This document shows positions 1-9,942 of a DNA stretch of 60,678 nucleotides, one piece after another. How positions within the stretch are numbered: position 1 is the stretch's first letter; each line of letters opens with the position of its first letter. Under the pieces are notes generated by a model. It was not told the DNA's origin. It searched no databases and saw only the letters and a program-made list of their open reading frames with translations. Where the stretch lies: contig NZ_FNDY01000029.1 in NCBI RefSeq assembly GCF_900099895.1, positions 1 through 60,678 on the forward strand, read 5' to 3'. The position numbers and the translations under genes were made by a program. This DNA comes from Paenibacillus naphthalenovorans (GTDB lineage Bacteria; Bacillota; Bacilli; Paenibacillales; NBRC-103111).

Positions 1-2
1 CG

Positions 3-119
3 TTTGGTGATGATGGCGGAAGGGAACCACGCGTACCCATACCGAACACGACCGTTAAGCCTTCCAGCGTCGATGGTACTTGGACCGCAGGGTCCTGGGA
101 GAGTAGAACGTCGCCAAGC
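3..119 (+). rRNA. rrf: 5S ribosomal RNA
   Basis: The 117-nt stretch has the typical 5S order: TTTGGTG at the 5' end, GGAACCACGCG, the loop with CCGAACACGACCGTTAAGC, GATGGTACTTGG, and the closing CGCCAAGC. Ends pair as helix I. It is the last gene of an rRNA operon whose 16S and 23S genes lie left of the window, and a strong terminator follows at once. Ends are accurate to about 2 nt. Confidence 0.96.
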
Positions 120-123
120 AATG

Positions 124-164
124 AAAGAGCCTCTTCGGATTATAATCCGAAGAGGCTCTTTCCT
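124..164 (+). terminator. rRNA operon terminator
   Basis: A perfect 19-bp inverted repeat (AAAGAGCCTCTTCGGATTA and its complement, 124-161) ends in a T-rich tract. It sits 5 nt after the 5S gene and should end the upstream rrn transcript. Confidence 0.93.
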
Positions 165-399
165 GTTGTGTGATGCATAAAATAAGCACATCTTTTCAAT
201 TTGAAATGCTTTTGCGGTATATGAAATAAACGATGGGGTGTTTTTTAAAAATAAGCGCACGGTATTATTTAAAGACATAATCTTAGGGAAAGAATACATA
301 ATAAGCATAGGAACCGAAACCGTTGTTGCTTAAACGAAGTTAAACAAATGTGATATCGGAGCATCTCGCTGTAGGCTCAGTCTGGAGCACTGCGGGGTG
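162..399. other. AT-rich spacer, no gene seen
   Basis: Between the rrn terminator and the ctsR promoter I see no open frame with a ribosome-binding site, no tRNA and no clear hairpin with a T-tract. Confidence 0.6.
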
Positions 400-427
400 T
401 TGCATTATTGTAAAAATCTGATATAAT
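400..427 (+). promoter_or_regulatory. ctsR operon promoter (sigma-A type)
   Basis: TTGCAT (400-405), 16-nt spacer, TATAAT (422-427). The predicted start lies near 433-435, at the edge of the CtsR operator, which fits repression by blocking transcription initiation. Confidence 0.75.
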
Positions 428-435
428 GTTTTTAA

Positions 436-452
436 AGTCAAAGAAAGTCAAA
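436..452 (+). promoter_or_regulatory. CtsR operator (heptad direct repeat)
   Basis: Two identical AGTCAAA heptads (436-442 and 446-452) separated by GAA, matching the known CtsR box of tandem (A/G)GTCAAA heptads with a 3-nt spacer. A further partial GTCAA follows at 453-457. Its place just after the -10 box implies autoregulation of ctsR-mcsA-mcsB-clpC. Confidence 0.88.
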
Positions 453-531
453 GTCAATAATTGAGATTTTCAATGGCTTTCACACAACATTTTACGAACT
501 GGCTTTACTTCTGCCTTTGGAGGTCGAACGG

Positions 532-993
532 ATGCGAAATGTTTCAGAAGTTATCGAACAGTATCTGAAGCAAATTTTGCAGCAGAGCCCGGGCGGCGTG
601 ATTGAGATCCAGCGTAATGATCTTGCCGATCAGTTCAACTGTGTTCCATCACAAATCAACTATGTCATCAGTACCCGTTTTACTTTGGAAAAAGGGTACA
701 TTGTGGAAAGTAAACGAGGCGGCGGCGGGTACATTCGAATTCAGAAGATTAAACTGCATTCTCATGGCCCCGTGCTTGACCATATTTTTCGAACGATCGG
801 CTCGCATATGGATCAATCCGCTTCGGAAGGTCTGTTGTACCAGCTAGAGGAGGGCGGCTTCATTTCCGAAAGGGAAGCGGCCATCATGAAGGCAGCTATG
901 GCAAGAGAGGTGCTCACCTTGAAACTGCCTCTTCGCGACGAGATTCGGGCGAAGCTTCTTAAAGCCATGCTGATCTCCTTACTTAGCAAATGA
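532..993 (+). CDS. ctsR: CtsR, repressor of clp heat-shock genes
   Basis: This 153-residue protein is the class III heat-shock repressor that binds tandem heptads upstream of clp genes. The N-terminal winged helix-turn-helix includes the glycine-rich wing RGGGGY at residues 62-67; the arginine there corresponds to the known McsB phosphorylation target. The C-terminal half is the dimer domain. ATG at 532 was chosen because GGAGGT lies 7 nt upstream; an in-frame TTG at 517 overlaps the approach to that site and is unlikely. The operator at 436-452 indicates autorepression, and mcsA follows after 12 nt in the same operon. Length matches B. subtilis CtsR (154). Confidence 0.96.
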   Translation: MRNVSEVIEQYLKQILQQSPGGVIEIQRNDLADQFNCVPSQINYVISTRFTLEKGYIVESKRGGGGYIRIQKIKLHSHGPVLDHIFRTIGSHMDQSASEGLLYQLEEGGFISEREAAIMKAAMAREVLTLKLPLRDEIRAKLLKAMLISLLSK

Positions 994-1005
994 GGAGGGA
1001 ACCGA

Positions 1006-1527
1006 ATGTTATGTCAAGAATGTGGTAAAAAACAAGCAACGCTGCATTTTACTAAAATTTTGAATGGCGAGAAGACGGAATTTCACATTTGTGAAACGTG
1101 TGCCAGGGAAAAGGGAGAGCTGATACCGGGAACCCCGAATGGCTTTTCCATTCACAATCTGTTGAGCGGATTACTTGACTTTGAACCCTCAACAACGCCC
1201 GGCACGCTGGCGAATAAAGTTCAACCGAGCCGCTGCGAGCATTGCGGGCTTACTTATAGTCAATTTAGTAAAGTAGGACGATTCGGCTGCAGCGAATGCT
1301 ACAAATATTTCGGTGAGAAGCTCGATCCCCTTTTCAAAAGAGTCCACGGAAATATCATTCACACCGGCAAGGTTCCAAAACGATCTGGCGGGTTGATTAA
1401 ATATAGGCGCGAAATCGATCGGCTCAAAAAGGAGCTGCTGTTATCCGTTGAAAATGAAGAATTTGAGCAAGCGGCCAAGCTTCGGGATCAGATTCGGGAA
1501 TTAGAAAAGAAAGTAGCCGAAGGCTGA
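1006..1527 (+). CDS. mcsA: McsA, zinc-finger activator of McsB kinase
   Basis: A 173-residue adaptor that activates the arginine kinase McsB and helps regulate CtsR. Cysteine pairs CxxC occur at residues 3/6 and 29/32, and two further pairs follow in the middle (CEHC and CSEC), consistent with two zinc fingers. The C-terminus (about 140-170) is a charged UVR-type helix (EFEQAAKLRDQI), as in UvrB/UvrC and ClpC. GAGGAGGG sits upstream of the ATG. It lies between ctsR and mcsB, the standard order. Confidence 0.95.
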   Translation: MLCQECGKKQATLHFTKILNGEKTEFHICETCAREKGELIPGTPNGFSIHNLLSGLLDFEPSTTPGTLANKVQPSRCEHCGLTYSQFSKVGRFGCSECYKYFGEKLDPLFKRVHGNIIHTGKVPKRSGGLIKYRREIDRLKKELLLSVENEEFEQAAKLRDQIRELEKKVAEG

Positions 1528-1557
1528 GATAATGACAGGTTGTTGGGGGGAATGCTT

Positions 1558-2625
1558 ATGACAGAGGCGAGCCGGTTTACAAAGCATGCTCTGAGCGATT
1601 GGATGAAGGCGGATGGCCCAGATTCGGATATCGTGATGAGCAGCAGAATTCGCATTGCCCGGAATTTACGGGCCTACCCTTTTCCTATGTTGGCGACGAA
1701 CCAACAGTCAAAAGAGGTTTTGGATCAAGTAGCTCAGGCGCTTCATAATGATGAATTGAATACGATCAGCAAGTTTACGCTGCTTCCGCTCTCGGAATTG
1801 AATGATTTGGAAAAACGGGTGCTGGTTGAAAAGCATCTGATCAGTCCGGCCCTGGCTAACGAGTCACGGAACGGTGCGGTTATTTTGAGCGATAATGAAT
1901 CGATCAGCATCATGGTGAATGAAGAAGACCATCTGCGAATACAATGCCTGTGCCCCGGTTTTCAAATTAAAGAAGCGTGGGAGATGGCTAATGAAATCGA
2001 CGATGCTTTCGAGGTGCAGCTGAACTACGCATTTGATGAGAAAAGAGGGTACATGACGAGCTGCCCGACAAATGTCGGAACCGGTATTCGCGCGTCGGTT
2101 ATGATTCACCTTCCGGCGTTGGTGCTGACTCAGCAGATCAATCGAATTTTGTCGGCTATCACACAGGTAGGCTTGGCGGTTCGGGGTCTGTATGGTGAAG
2201 GCAGCGAGGCTCTGGGCAATCTGTTCCAAATATCCAACCAGATTACGCTCGGGCAATCGGAAGAGGAAATTATCGACAATCTTTACAGCGTAGTCAGACA
2301 GATCATCGAGCATGAACGGGCGGCCAGACAGAAGTTGGTACATGAAACCAAAGCCAAAATTATCGATCGAGTCAGCCGTTCCTATGGAATTCTTTCCTAT
2401 GCGGCGATTATGGACTCCAAAGAAGCGACGCAGCGGTTGTCGGATGTTCGGCTCGGCATTGATTTACAATTTATCAAGAATGTGTCACCAAACGTACTGA
2501 ATGAGCTTCTCGTGATGACCCAACCGGGTTTTTTACAGCAATTAGCAGGAGAAAAGCTAACCCCTGAAGAAAGAGACATTAGAAGGGCCCAGCTGATCCG
2601 GGACAAATTATCACAATCGGATTGA
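1558..2625 (+). CDS. mcsB: McsB, protein arginine kinase
   Basis: McsB phosphorylates protein arginines, marking CtsR and unfolded proteins for ClpCP. It has the phosphagen-kinase catalytic fold: SSRIRIARNL near the N-terminus binds nucleotide, and the SCPTNVGTG loop carries the conserved cysteine. The region DVRLGIDL belongs to the C-terminal part that contacts phosphoarginine. The start was set at ATG 1558 because the GGGGGG run at 1545-1550 is 7 nt upstream; ATG 1552 is too close. The resulting 355 residues are near the B. subtilis length (363). It sits between mcsA and clpC. Confidence 0.95.
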   Translation: MTEASRFTKHALSDWMKADGPDSDIVMSSRIRIARNLRAYPFPMLATNQQSKEVLDQVAQALHNDELNTISKFTLLPLSELNDLEKRVLVEKHLISPALANESRNGAVILSDNESISIMVNEEDHLRIQCLCPGFQIKEAWEMANEIDDAFEVQLNYAFDEKRGYMTSCPTNVGTGIRASVMIHLPALVLTQQINRILSAITQVGLAVRGLYGEGSEALGNLFQISNQITLGQSEEEIIDNLYSVVRQIIEHERAARQKLVHETKAKIIDRVSRSYGILSYAAIMDSKEATQRLSDVRLGIDLQFIKNVSPNVLNELLVMTQPGFLQQLAGEKLTPEERDIRRAQLIRDKLSQSD

Positions 2626-2690
2626 AGCCCGGCCGAGTTCATGTTAATGTGGAAACCATATTCCCTTACTAATTTTTGGAGGTGTTACAC

Positions 2691-5135
2691 ATGATGTTTG
2701 GCAGATTTACAGAACGTGCGCAGAAAGTACTGTCTTTGGCTCAGGAAGAAGCCGTTCGTTTGGGTCATAACAATATTGGAACGGAGCATATTTTGCTCGG
2801 TTTGATTCGCGAAGGCGAAGGAATTGCGGCCAAGGCGCTGATCGCGTTGGGGCTTGGTTTGGAGAAAATTCAGGACGAAGTCGAATCGCTGATCGGCAGA
2901 GGACAAGAGCAGCCGACGAATATCGCTTATACCCCTCGAGCCAAAAAGGTTATTGAGCTGTCCATGGATGAGGCGCGAAAACTCGGGCATACGTATGTCG
3001 GAACGGAGCATATTCTGCTCGGATTGATTCGCGAAGGCGAAGGTGTTGCAGCGCGAGTGCTGGGCAATTTGGGCGTAAGCTTGAATAAAGCCCGCCAACA
3101 AGTGCTCCAACTTCTTGGCAGCAGCGAGGTGGTCTCGCCGAACCATGGTAGCCCTGCTAATGTAAATACACCGACTTTGGACGGTCTGGCGCGTGATTTG
3201 ACCGCCTATGCCAAAGAAGGCAACCTCGATCCGGTTATCGGCCGGAGCAAGGAAATCGAGCGCGTCATTCAGGTGCTCAGCCGCAGAACGAAGAACAATC
3301 CGGTCCTGATCGGGGAACCGGGGGTTGGTAAAACCGCTATTGCGGAAGGCCTGGCCCAGAAAATTGTAGCCAATGAGATTCCCGAGACTTTGCGTGACAA
3401 ACGCGTGATGACTTTGGATATGGGATCTGTCGTAGCCGGTACCAAATACCGCGGCGAATTCGAAGACCGTCTGAAAAAAATCATGGATGAAATTCGTCAA
3501 GCCGGCAACATCATTCTTTTCATTGATGAGCTGCATACGCTTATCGGTGCAGGCGGAGCGGAAGGCGCAATCGATGCCTCCAATATCCTGAAGCCGGCGC
3601 TGGCCCGCGGCGAACTGCAGTGCATCGGAGCGACGACGCTGGATGAATATCGCAAATATATCGAGAAGGATGCCGCTTTGGAAAGACGCTTCCAGCCGAT
3701 TACGGTGGATCAGCCTTCTCCGGAAGAGGCGATTCAAATTCTCCATGGGCTTCGTGACCGGTATGAAGCACACCATCGTGTAAAAATTACAGATGAAGCG
3801 ATTGAGCAAGCCGTGAAGCTCTCCGATCGTTACATCACGGACCGCTTCCTCCCGGACAAAGCGATTGATTTGATTGATGAGGCAAGCTCAAAAGTAAGGC
3901 TTCGCTCTTACACCGTTCCGCCGGATCTGAAAAAGCTCGAAAGCCGTTTGGAAGACATCCGCAAGGAGAAGGATGCTGCCGTACAGAGCCAGGAATTCGA
4001 GAAAGCAGCCGCGCTTCGTGACACGGAGCAGAAGATGAGAGAAGAGCTCGATGCCACAAAGAACGAATGGAAGGAAAAACAAGGCCGCACCGACTCCGAG
4101 GTGACGCCGGAAGATATCGCCCAAGTGGTGGCCAGCTGGACCGGCATCCCGGTGGTGAAGCTGGCTGAAGAAGAAACCGAGCGTCTGCTCAAAATGGAAT
4201 CCATTCTGCACGATCGGGTGATCGGACAGGATGAAGCGGTGAAAGCCGTGAGCCGCGCAATCCGTCGTGCAAGAGCGGGGCTGAAGGATCCGAAGCGTCC
4301 GATGGGTTCATTTATATTCCTTGGGCCGACAGGGGTCGGTAAAACGGAATTGGCCCGCGCTTTGGCGGAGTCGCTGTTCGGCGATGAAAACGCGGTGATC
4401 CGGATTGACATGTCCGAGTACATGGAGAAGCATTCCACTTCCCGTTTGGTTGGAGCGCCTCCGGGATACGTCGGATATGAGGAAGGCGGACAACTTACGG
4501 AGAAAGTACGCCGCAAGCCGTACTCTGTCGTTCTTTTGGATGAAATTGAGAAGGCCCATCCGGAAGTGTTTAATATCTTGCTTCAAGTGCTTGAAGACGG
4601 ACGTTTAACGGACTCCAAGGGCCGTACAGTGGATTTCCGCAACACGCTGATTATCATGACATCCAACGTCGGGGCGGATTTGATTAAGAAAAACTCGACG
4701 CTGGGCTTTACTGCGGCACAAGATTCGGGCAGAGATTACGCAAACATGAAGGACAAAGTCATGGGCGAACTGAAGAAGAGCTTCCGTCCGGAGTTCTTGA
4801 ACCGGATCGACGAAATCATCGTATTCCACTCCCTGGACGAAAAGCATATCGGCGAAATCGTATCGTTGATGGCCGAAGAACTGCGTAAACGTCTGAAGGA
4901 GCAGGAAGTGGATTTCGTACTGACCGATGCGGCCAAGGCATTCCTTGCCAAAGAAGGCTACGATCCGGCATTTGGTGCAAGGCCTCTACGCAGAGCGATT
5001 CAAAAGCATATTGAAGATCGTTTGTCTGAAGAATTGCTCCGCGGCAACATCAGTAAGGGCGATACGCTTACGATTGATGAGAAAGAAGGCGAGTTGATTG
5101 TGGAGCGCAATCAAGGCGTCGCTTCACAAGCATAA
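2691..5135 (+). CDS. clpC: ClpC, Hsp100 AAA+ unfoldase
   Basis: ClpC (814 residues) feeds phosphoarginine-marked and adaptor-bound proteins to the ClpP protease. Two N-domain repeats each carry [15 protein letters not shown]. The first AAA+ module has Walker A GEPGVGKT near residue 208 and Walker [10 protein letters not shown] coiled middle domain with a UVR-like stretch ([10 protein letters not shown]) follows, and the second module has GPTGVGKT near residue 545 plus [14 protein letters not shown] 2691 is preceded by GGAGGTG. It is the last gene of the CtsR-controlled operon; a terminator follows. Confidence 0.97.
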   Translation: MMFGRFTERAQKVLSLAQEEAVRLGHNNIGTEHILLGLIREGEGIAAKALIALGLGLEKIQDEVESLIGRGQEQPTNIAYTPRAKKVIELSMDEARKLGHTYVGTEHILLGLIREGEGVAARVLGNLGVSLNKARQQVLQLLGSSEVVSPNHGSPANVNTPTLDGLARDLTAYAKEGNLDPVIGRSKEIERVIQVLSRRTKNNPVLIGEPGVGKTAIAEGLAQKIVANEIPETLRDKRVMTLDMGSVVAGTKYRGEFEDRLKKIMDEIRQAGNIILFIDELHTLIGAGGAEGAIDASNILKPALARGELQCIGATTLDEYRKYIEKDAALERRFQPITVDQPSPEEAIQILHGLRDRYEAHHRVKITDEAIEQAVKLSDRYITDRFLPDKAIDLIDEASSKVRLRSYTVPPDLKKLESRLEDIRKEKDAAVQSQEFEKAAALRDTEQKMREELDATKNEWKEKQGRTDSEVTPEDIAQVVASWTGIPVVKLAEEETERLLKMESILHDRVIGQDEAVKAVSRAIRRARAGLKDPKRPMGSFIFLGPTGVGKTELARALAESLFGDENAVIRIDMSEYMEKHSTSRLVGAPPGYVGYEEGGQLTEKVRRKPYSVVLLDEIEKAHPEVFNILLQVLEDGRLTDSKGRTVDFRNTLIIMTSNVGADLIKKNSTLGFTAAQDSGRDYANMKDKVMGELKKSFRPEFLNRIDEIIVFHSLDEKHIGEIVSLMAEELRKRLKEQEVDFVLTDAAKAFLAKEGYDPAFGARPLRRAIQKHIEDRLSEELLRGNISKGDTLTIDEKEGELIVERNQGVASQA

Positions 5136-5137
5136 TG

Positions 5138-5179
5138 AAAAAATCCGGCTGCCGTTTTCCGGCTGGTCGGATTTTTCTT
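5138..5179 (+). terminator. Terminator after clpC
   Basis: AAAAATCCG (5139-5147) pairs with CGGATTTTT (5168-5176), with an inner GCCG/CGGC hairpin. It separates the clp operon from radA, whereas in B. subtilis radA and disA are joined to the ctsR operon. Confidence 0.8.
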
Positions 5180-5284
5180 TATACGGAATGAACTGGGAGG
5201 GTTTTCAAGGGTGTTGCATCATGGTAAACTTTGTTTTGTAGTACTATAAGTGCGTTTGGGCTTGAAGCAGGATTAGGAGGCGCA

Positions 5285-6652
5285 ATGGCCAAAGCAAAAA
5301 CAAAGTTTTTTTGTCAGCAGTGCGGCTACGAAACGCCGAAATGGTTCGGCAAATGCCCTGGCTGCGGAGCTTGGAATACTTTTGTGGAAGAAGTGGAGAC
5401 TTCCGGCAAGAGCAGGGGGCTTCATTTATCTTTTTCCGATAAGAAAGAAAAAGCAGTTTCCATCATAAACATAGAAAGCAGTCAGGAAGAGCGCATTATC
5501 ACGGATAACCGGGAGTTAAACCGTGTGTTGGGAGGAGGCGTCGTACCAGGATCCCTTATTCTGGTAGGGGGCGATCCTGGAATTGGCAAATCGACACTTC
5601 TGCTGCAGGCTTCCTACGCATTGACGCAGCAAAATCTCAAAGTGCTGTATATTTCCGGCGAAGAATCCGTCAGGCAGACGAAGCTCCGAGCCGACCGGCT
5701 TCAAGCGGTCTCCGGTTTGTTGTTTGTACTTAGTGAAACGAACGTGGAGTATATCGAGGCGGCGATTGATGAGATGGAGCCGGATTTTGTCGTCATTGAT
5801 TCCATTCAGACGGTATATCATCCCGCTGTGGCTTCGGCACCCGGCAGCGTATCTCAGGTCAGAGAATGCACGGGGCATTTTATGCGCATCGCTAAAGGGA
5901 GAGGCATTGCCACCGTGCTTGTGGGCCATGTTACTAAGGAGGGGTCGATTGCCGGGCCGCGACTTCTCGAGCATATGGTCGATTGCGTGCTTTATTTTGA
6001 AGGGGAGCGGCATCACTCGTATCGTCTTCTGCGTGCCGTAAAAAACCGGTTCGGTTCGACGAATGAGATCGGTATTTTTGAAATGCGGGAGAGCGGATTA
6101 GTCGAGGTGAGCAACCCTTCGGAGCTGTTCTTGTCGGAACGGCCGATGGGTGTATCCGGTTCAACCGTGGTTGCGAGCATGGAGGGAACCAGGCCGGTTC
6201 TGGTTGAACTGCAGGCGCTCGTATCGACCACAAATTTCCCTTCTCCCCGGAGGATGGCCACCGGCTATGATCACAACAGGTTGTCGCTGATCATCGCTGT
6301 GCTGGAGAAACGAATGGGTCTGTTCTTGCAGAATCAGGACGCTTACCTCAATATCGCAGGCGGAGTCAAGCTCGACGAACCGGCAGTAGACCTTGCTGTG
6401 GCGGTGAGCATTGCCTCAAGCTTCCGCGATCAGCCTACACAGCCGTTCGACGTTGTCTTCGGCGAGGTGGGCCTGACCGGTGAGGTCCGCGGCGTTTCCC
6501 GAGTAGATCAGCGGGTGCGCGAAGCGCAGAAGCTCGGCTTCAAGCGGGTCATTCTCCCGCACAAAAGTCTGAAGGGGTGGACGCCGCCCGCAGGAATTGA
6601 AATCATCGGTGTGAATACTGTAGCCGAAGCGCTATCAGCAGCTTTAGTATAA
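5285..6652 (+). CDS. radA: RadA, branch-migration DNA repair ATPase
   Basis: RadA (455 residues) is a RecA-like helicase/ATPase that extends heteroduplex during recombination. A C4 zinc finger occupies residues 10-27 (CxxC..CxxC). Walker [11 protein letters not shown] is near residue 94, the RadA-specific KNRFG motif near residue 253, and a Lon-protease-like domain forms the C-terminus. ATG 5285 follows AGGAGG by 4-5 nt; upstream in-frame codons lack a ribosome-binding site. disA follows after 18 nt, so the two repair and checkpoint genes are probably co-transcribed. Confidence 0.96.
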   Translation: MAKAKTKFFCQQCGYETPKWFGKCPGCGAWNTFVEEVETSGKSRGLHLSFSDKKEKAVSIINIESSQEERIITDNRELNRVLGGGVVPGSLILVGGDPGIGKSTLLLQASYALTQQNLKVLYISGEESVRQTKLRADRLQAVSGLLFVLSETNVEYIEAAIDEMEPDFVVIDSIQTVYHPAVASAPGSVSQVRECTGHFMRIAKGRGIATVLVGHVTKEGSIAGPRLLEHMVDCVLYFEGERHHSYRLLRAVKNRFGSTNEIGIFEMRESGLVEVSNPSELFLSERPMGVSGSTVVASMEGTRPVLVELQALVSTTNFPSPRRMATGYDHNRLSLIIAVLEKRMGLFLQNQDAYLNIAGGVKLDEPAVDLAVAVSIASSFRDQPTQPFDVVFGEVGLTGEVRGVSRVDQRVREAQKLGFKRVILPHKSLKGWTPPAGIEIIGVNTVAEALSAALV

Positions 6653-6670
6653 CCGTCAGGAGGGACACCT

Positions 6671-7750
6671 TTGAGCAAGGAAGAAGCGAAACGCGACGTG
6701 ATGAGCCAACTGCTGCAGTTGGTAGCGCCGGGAACCCCTTTTCGGGAAGGGCTCGAAAATGTGCTGCGAGCCAAAACCGGCGGTCTGATCGTCGTAGGAT
6801 ACAGTCCGGAAGTGATGGAAATTGTGGACGGAGGATTTTCCATCAACTGCGACTTTTCCCCAAACTATTTATATGAGTTGGCCAAAATGGACGGCGCCAT
6901 CATTCTCAGCGAAGATCTCAAACGCATACTTTATGCCAATACACAGCTGATTCCGGATTCATCCATCCCATCCACCGAAACGGGGATCCGTCACCGGACA
7001 GCAGAGCGCGTCGCGAAGCAGACTTCCAAGCTGGTAGTGTCGATTTCGCAGCGGCGAAACGTCATCACGCTGTATCAAGGAAATTTGCGGTATGCCTTAA
7101 AAGATATTGGTGTGATTTTGACCAAGGCGAATCAGGCGATTCAAACGTTGGAAAAATATAAATCTGTACTCGATCAGGATTTGACGAACCTTGGCGCTTC
7201 GGAATTTGAAGAGCTCGTGACGCTACACGATGTAACGGGAGTTATACAACGTATCGAGATGGTGCTGCGTATTAAAGCGGAAATCAATCGCTACATCAAC
7301 GAGCTGGGGAACGAAGGCCGTCTGATCAGTATGCAGCTGCATGAATTGGTCGGTAATACGGAATACGAAGCCTTTTTGCTGATTAAAGATTATGTCAAGG
7401 ATCCCAGCGACGAAAAGGTTAAAGAAGTCTTGAACTCGCTCAAACGGCTGGCCACCGACGAAATGCTGGATCATTCCCACATTGCCCGAGTGCTTGGATT
7501 CCCGCATGCGACCAACAGTGCGGAGGAAATCGTATCCCCGCGGGGGTATCGGGTATTGAATAAAATCCCGAGGCTGCCGTCGGTGATCATTCATAATCTG
7601 ATCGAGCGCTTCGAACAGCTTCCTCATCTGATGATGGCCACGATCGAGGAACTGGACGAAGTGGACGGAATCGGAGAAGTAAGGGCCCGAACGATAAAAG
7701 AAGGCCTAAAACGAATTCAAGATCAGGTACTCATTGACAGGCATATCTAA
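6671..7750 (+). CDS. disA: DisA, DNA-integrity-scanning diadenylate cyclase
   Basis: DisA makes cyclic di-AMP from two ATP and halts at branched DNA, linking genome integrity to sporulation. The diadenylate cyclase domain has the DGA motif at residues 74-76 and RHR at 107-109. A helical spine follows, and the C-terminal helix-hairpin-helix domain ([11 protein letters not shown]) binds DNA. The start is TTG 6671, with GGAGGG about 6 nt upstream. Length 359 equals the family norm (360 in B. subtilis). It pairs with radA, whose product is known to interact with DisA. Confidence 0.96.
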   Translation: MSKEEAKRDVMSQLLQLVAPGTPFREGLENVLRAKTGGLIVVGYSPEVMEIVDGGFSINCDFSPNYLYELAKMDGAIILSEDLKRILYANTQLIPDSSIPSTETGIRHRTAERVAKQTSKLVVSISQRRNVITLYQGNLRYALKDIGVILTKANQAIQTLEKYKSVLDQDLTNLGASEFEELVTLHDVTGVIQRIEMVLRIKAEINRYINELGNEGRLISMQLHELVGNTEYEAFLLIKDYVKDPSDEKVKEVLNSLKRLATDEMLDHSHIARVLGFPHATNSAEEIVSPRGYRVLNKIPRLPSVIIHNLIERFEQLPHLMMATIEELDEVDGIGEVRARTIKEGLKRIQDQVLIDRHI

Positions 7751-7751
7751 C

Positions 7752-7783
7752 TTGCATACAATCATAAGGTACCTTAGTATAAT
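7752..7783 (+). promoter_or_regulatory. Possible pssA promoter
   Basis: A consensus TATAAT lies at 7778-7783. The best -35, TTGCAT at 7752-7757, is 20 nt away, longer than ideal. It sits directly after the disA stop codon. Confidence 0.4.
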
Positions 7784-7839
7784 TGAATTGGGTTAGGTTT
7801 TTTTGAATAGGGCACAGTATAACCAGAGGTGGATTAATC

Positions 7840-8583
7840 ATGATAACGAAATCCCTCCCGAATTTGTTTACCGTCGGGAACTTGTTTCTCGGCATCATTT
7901 CGATCATTATGGTGTTTAACAATAAACCCGAGCTGGCGGCTATTATGGTGCTTGTGGCTATGCTGCTTGACGGTTTGGACGGACGGGTGGCCCGTGCGCT
8001 CAATGTTCAAAGCGAATTCGGCAAGGAACTGGATTCGCTGTCCGATGTCATCTCGTTTGGGGTGGCTCCGGCGTTCATTATGTATGTTATGGCCTTTACC
8101 GAGATGAACGCGGCAGGGGCGTGGATTGTCACGGCGATTTTCCCCATTTGCGGAGCGCTGCGGTTGGCTCGCTTCAACGTGATTGCCGGTACGCCCGGCT
8201 ACTTTATCGGTTTGCCCATACCGGCTGCCGGCGGTGTTCTTTGTACGCTTGCTCTGTTTCACAATGAGCTGAGCACCATGGTGCTTGTCTTGGCCACACT
8301 TCTCCTGTCCTATCTGATGGTCAGCACGGTGAAATATCCGAACTTCAAGAAGGTGGGCATTCCAAAAGCGGCGATATGGGTAACCCCGATCGTGGTGATC
8401 ATCGCCGTTGTCATTGCCGTTCAATTTCCGGGCACACTGTCCAAGATCATCTTTGTACCGCTGCTCCTGTATGCACTGTACGGCCTAAAAAAAAACGTTG
8501 ACCGTCTTTTCGTCTTTCTCCGCCTGAAGAAAAAGAAAACGAATACGATGGAAGAACCGGAATCCAAAACAACGACAATTTAA
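7840..8583 (+). CDS. pssA: CDP-diacylglycerol-serine O-phosphatidyltransferase
   Basis: This membrane enzyme transfers a phosphatidyl group from CDP-diacylglycerol to serine, the first step to phosphatidylethanolamine. The CDP-alcohol phosphatidyltransferase signature is intact: D44, D47-G48, A51-R52, G61, D65 and D69. Several hydrophobic segments span the chain. LRLARFNV and YLMVSTVKYPNFKK match bacterial PssA of the Gram-positive type. At 247 residues it is longer than B. subtilis PssA (177) owing to an extra hydrophobic C-terminal part and a charged tail. It lies alone between disA and yacL with its own terminator. Confidence 0.9.
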   Translation: MITKSLPNLFTVGNLFLGIISIIMVFNNKPELAAIMVLVAMLLDGLDGRVARALNVQSEFGKELDSLSDVISFGVAPAFIMYVMAFTEMNAAGAWIVTAIFPICGALRLARFNVIAGTPGYFIGLPIPAAGGVLCTLALFHNELSTMVLVLATLLLSYLMVSTVKYPNFKKVGIPKAAIWVTPIVVIIAVVIAVQFPGTLSKIIFVPLLLYALYGLKKNVDRLFVFLRLKKKKTNTMEEPESKTTTI

Positions 8584-8605
8584 CGAAGAGATGTCCGTGA
8601 AAATG

Positions 8606-8650
8606 AAAAGCATTTATTTTCCTTATGGAAATAAATGCTTTTTTGTTTTT
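8606..8650 (+). terminator. Terminator after pssA
   Basis: A near-perfect 16-bp stem (AAAAGCATTTATTT.CC with its complement GGAAATAAATGCTTTT) around a TTAT loop, followed by TTGTTTTTTT. Confidence 0.88.
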
Positions 8651-8737
8651 TTCTTACGGAACGATTAGGCAGGAAACTTTTGGTTCATAATTGTAACGTA
8701 AGGGATTATGCAACCGATTTTGATGGAGGTGAAGTCT

Positions 8738-9835
8738 ATGATGAAAAAATGGTTCCAGCTTCTATTCGCAGTTATTGGCGGTACGCTTGGATTACAATGG
8801 AGTGATACGATAGGTAAACCATTATTTGAAGTCATAGGTACAGTAACGGGTATTCATGAAATAAAAGGGCAGGGAGCATGGATGTTTGGGGTGGGAGCAC
8901 TCTTCTTTTATTCGATGAGCTCCTGGGCGCTAAATTCTCTGCTTAAGGTCATGGTTCAGGGGGAAGAACGCGCGGCGAATATGCCGGCGGCCGATATGCT
9001 TGCCGGGGCGGCGGGAATGGTGATGGGATTGTTGGTCTCTTCCGTTCTGCTGAATCCTTTGGCGCGTGCGGGTATATTCAATCCGCTGCTGCATATGCTG
9101 TGTATCGCGATTTTCTCGTATGCGGGATACCGGATGGGGATCTTGAAGAAAGAAGAGTTGTTAGCCGCACTCGATAAGCGGCGGTCGGATCGGAGACGCG
9201 GCGCTTCAGGCGAAGCCAAAGAGTTTGAGGAGCATAAAATTCTGGATACGAGCGTCATTATCGACGGCCGGATTGCAGATATCTGCAAGACGGGGTTTAT
9301 TGAAGGTACGCTGGTCATTCCGGAATTCGTGCTGGAGGAGCTTCAGCATATTGCCGATTCCTCCGATCTTTTGAAAAGAAACCGCGGACGTCGGGGGCTT
9401 GATATTTTGAACAAGATTCAAAAGGAGCTCGACGTGAAGGTGCTGATCTATGAAGGGGATTTTGAAGAGATTTCCGAGGTGGACAGCAAATTGGTCAAGC
9501 TGGCGAAATTGCTTCAAGGCAAAGTGATCACGAACGATTTCAACCTGAATAAAGTATGCGAGCTTCAGGGCGTGTCGGTTCTGAACATCAACGATTTGGC
9601 CAATGCGGTGAAACCGGTCGTACTGCCGGGAGAGGAAATTCTCGTGCAGGTAATCAAGGACGGCAAAGAGCACGGTCAAGGCGTCGCTTATTTGGATGAC
9701 GGCACGATGATTGTGGTCGAAGGCGGGCGTGACTTTATCGGCACGACACTGGATGTTCTGGTGACGAGTGTTCTGCAAACTTCAGCCGGACGAATGATTT
9801 TTGCTAAGCCCAAGCTATTGGAAAAAGCGCTCTAA
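8738..9835 (+). CDS. yacL: PIN-TRAM domain membrane protein (YacL family)
   Basis: The N-terminal ~140 residues hold about four hydrophobic segments. A PIN nuclease-like domain follows, beginning ILDTSVIIDGRIADI, with acidic residues expected to bind metal (D in LDTS, E in VLEEL, D in TNDFNLNK). The C-terminus is a TRAM RNA-binding domain. Integral-membrane PIN-TRAM proteins occur near radA-disA across Bacillales, but the substrate is not known. ATG 8738 has GGAGGTG 7 nt upstream and gives 365 residues, like B. subtilis YacL (366). Confidence 0.88.
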   Translation: MMKKWFQLLFAVIGGTLGLQWSDTIGKPLFEVIGTVTGIHEIKGQGAWMFGVGALFFYSMSSWALNSLLKVMVQGEERAANMPAADMLAGAAGMVMGLLVSSVLLNPLARAGIFNPLLHMLCIAIFSYAGYRMGILKKEELLAALDKRRSDRRRGASGEAKEFEEHKILDTSVIIDGRIADICKTGFIEGTLVIPEFVLEELQHIADSSDLLKRNRGRRGLDILNKIQKELDVKVLIYEGDFEEISEVDSKLVKLAKLLQGKVITNDFNLNKVCELQGVSVLNINDLANAVKPVVLPGEEILVQVIKDGKEHGQGVAYLDDGTMIVVEGGRDFIGTTLDVLVTSVLQTSAGRMIFAKPKLLEKAL

Positions 9836-9846
9836 CGCGGTATGAT
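9818..9846 (+). promoter_or_regulatory. Candidate ispD-ispF promoter
   Basis: TTGGAA (9818-9823), 17-nt spacer, TATGAT (9841-9846). It overlaps the 3' end of yacL and would start transcription about 90 nt before the ispD start. Confidence 0.5.
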
Positions 9847-9942
9847 AGTGTAGATGCGCTAATCGGGCCCATGTCTTGCCGGAAACGGCAGCTTTCGCGA
9901 AAGCAGGGCCCTGAAGCCGATATGTTGTGGCAGGTGGACAAG

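Noticed and set aside
162..399. tRNA cluster after the 5S gene
   Set aside because: No cloverleaf, GTTCGA T-loop motif or CCA end could be found; only an AT-rich spacer.
2685..3809. Long open frame on the reverse strand across clpC
   Set aside because: It lies wholly antisense to the conserved ClpC coding sequence, has no ribosome-binding site and reads as low-information sequence; an effect of codon bias.
5214..5247. radA promoter TTGCAT...TACTAT
   Set aside because: The spacer would be 22 nt, and no better -35 is seen, so it was not listed as a feature.
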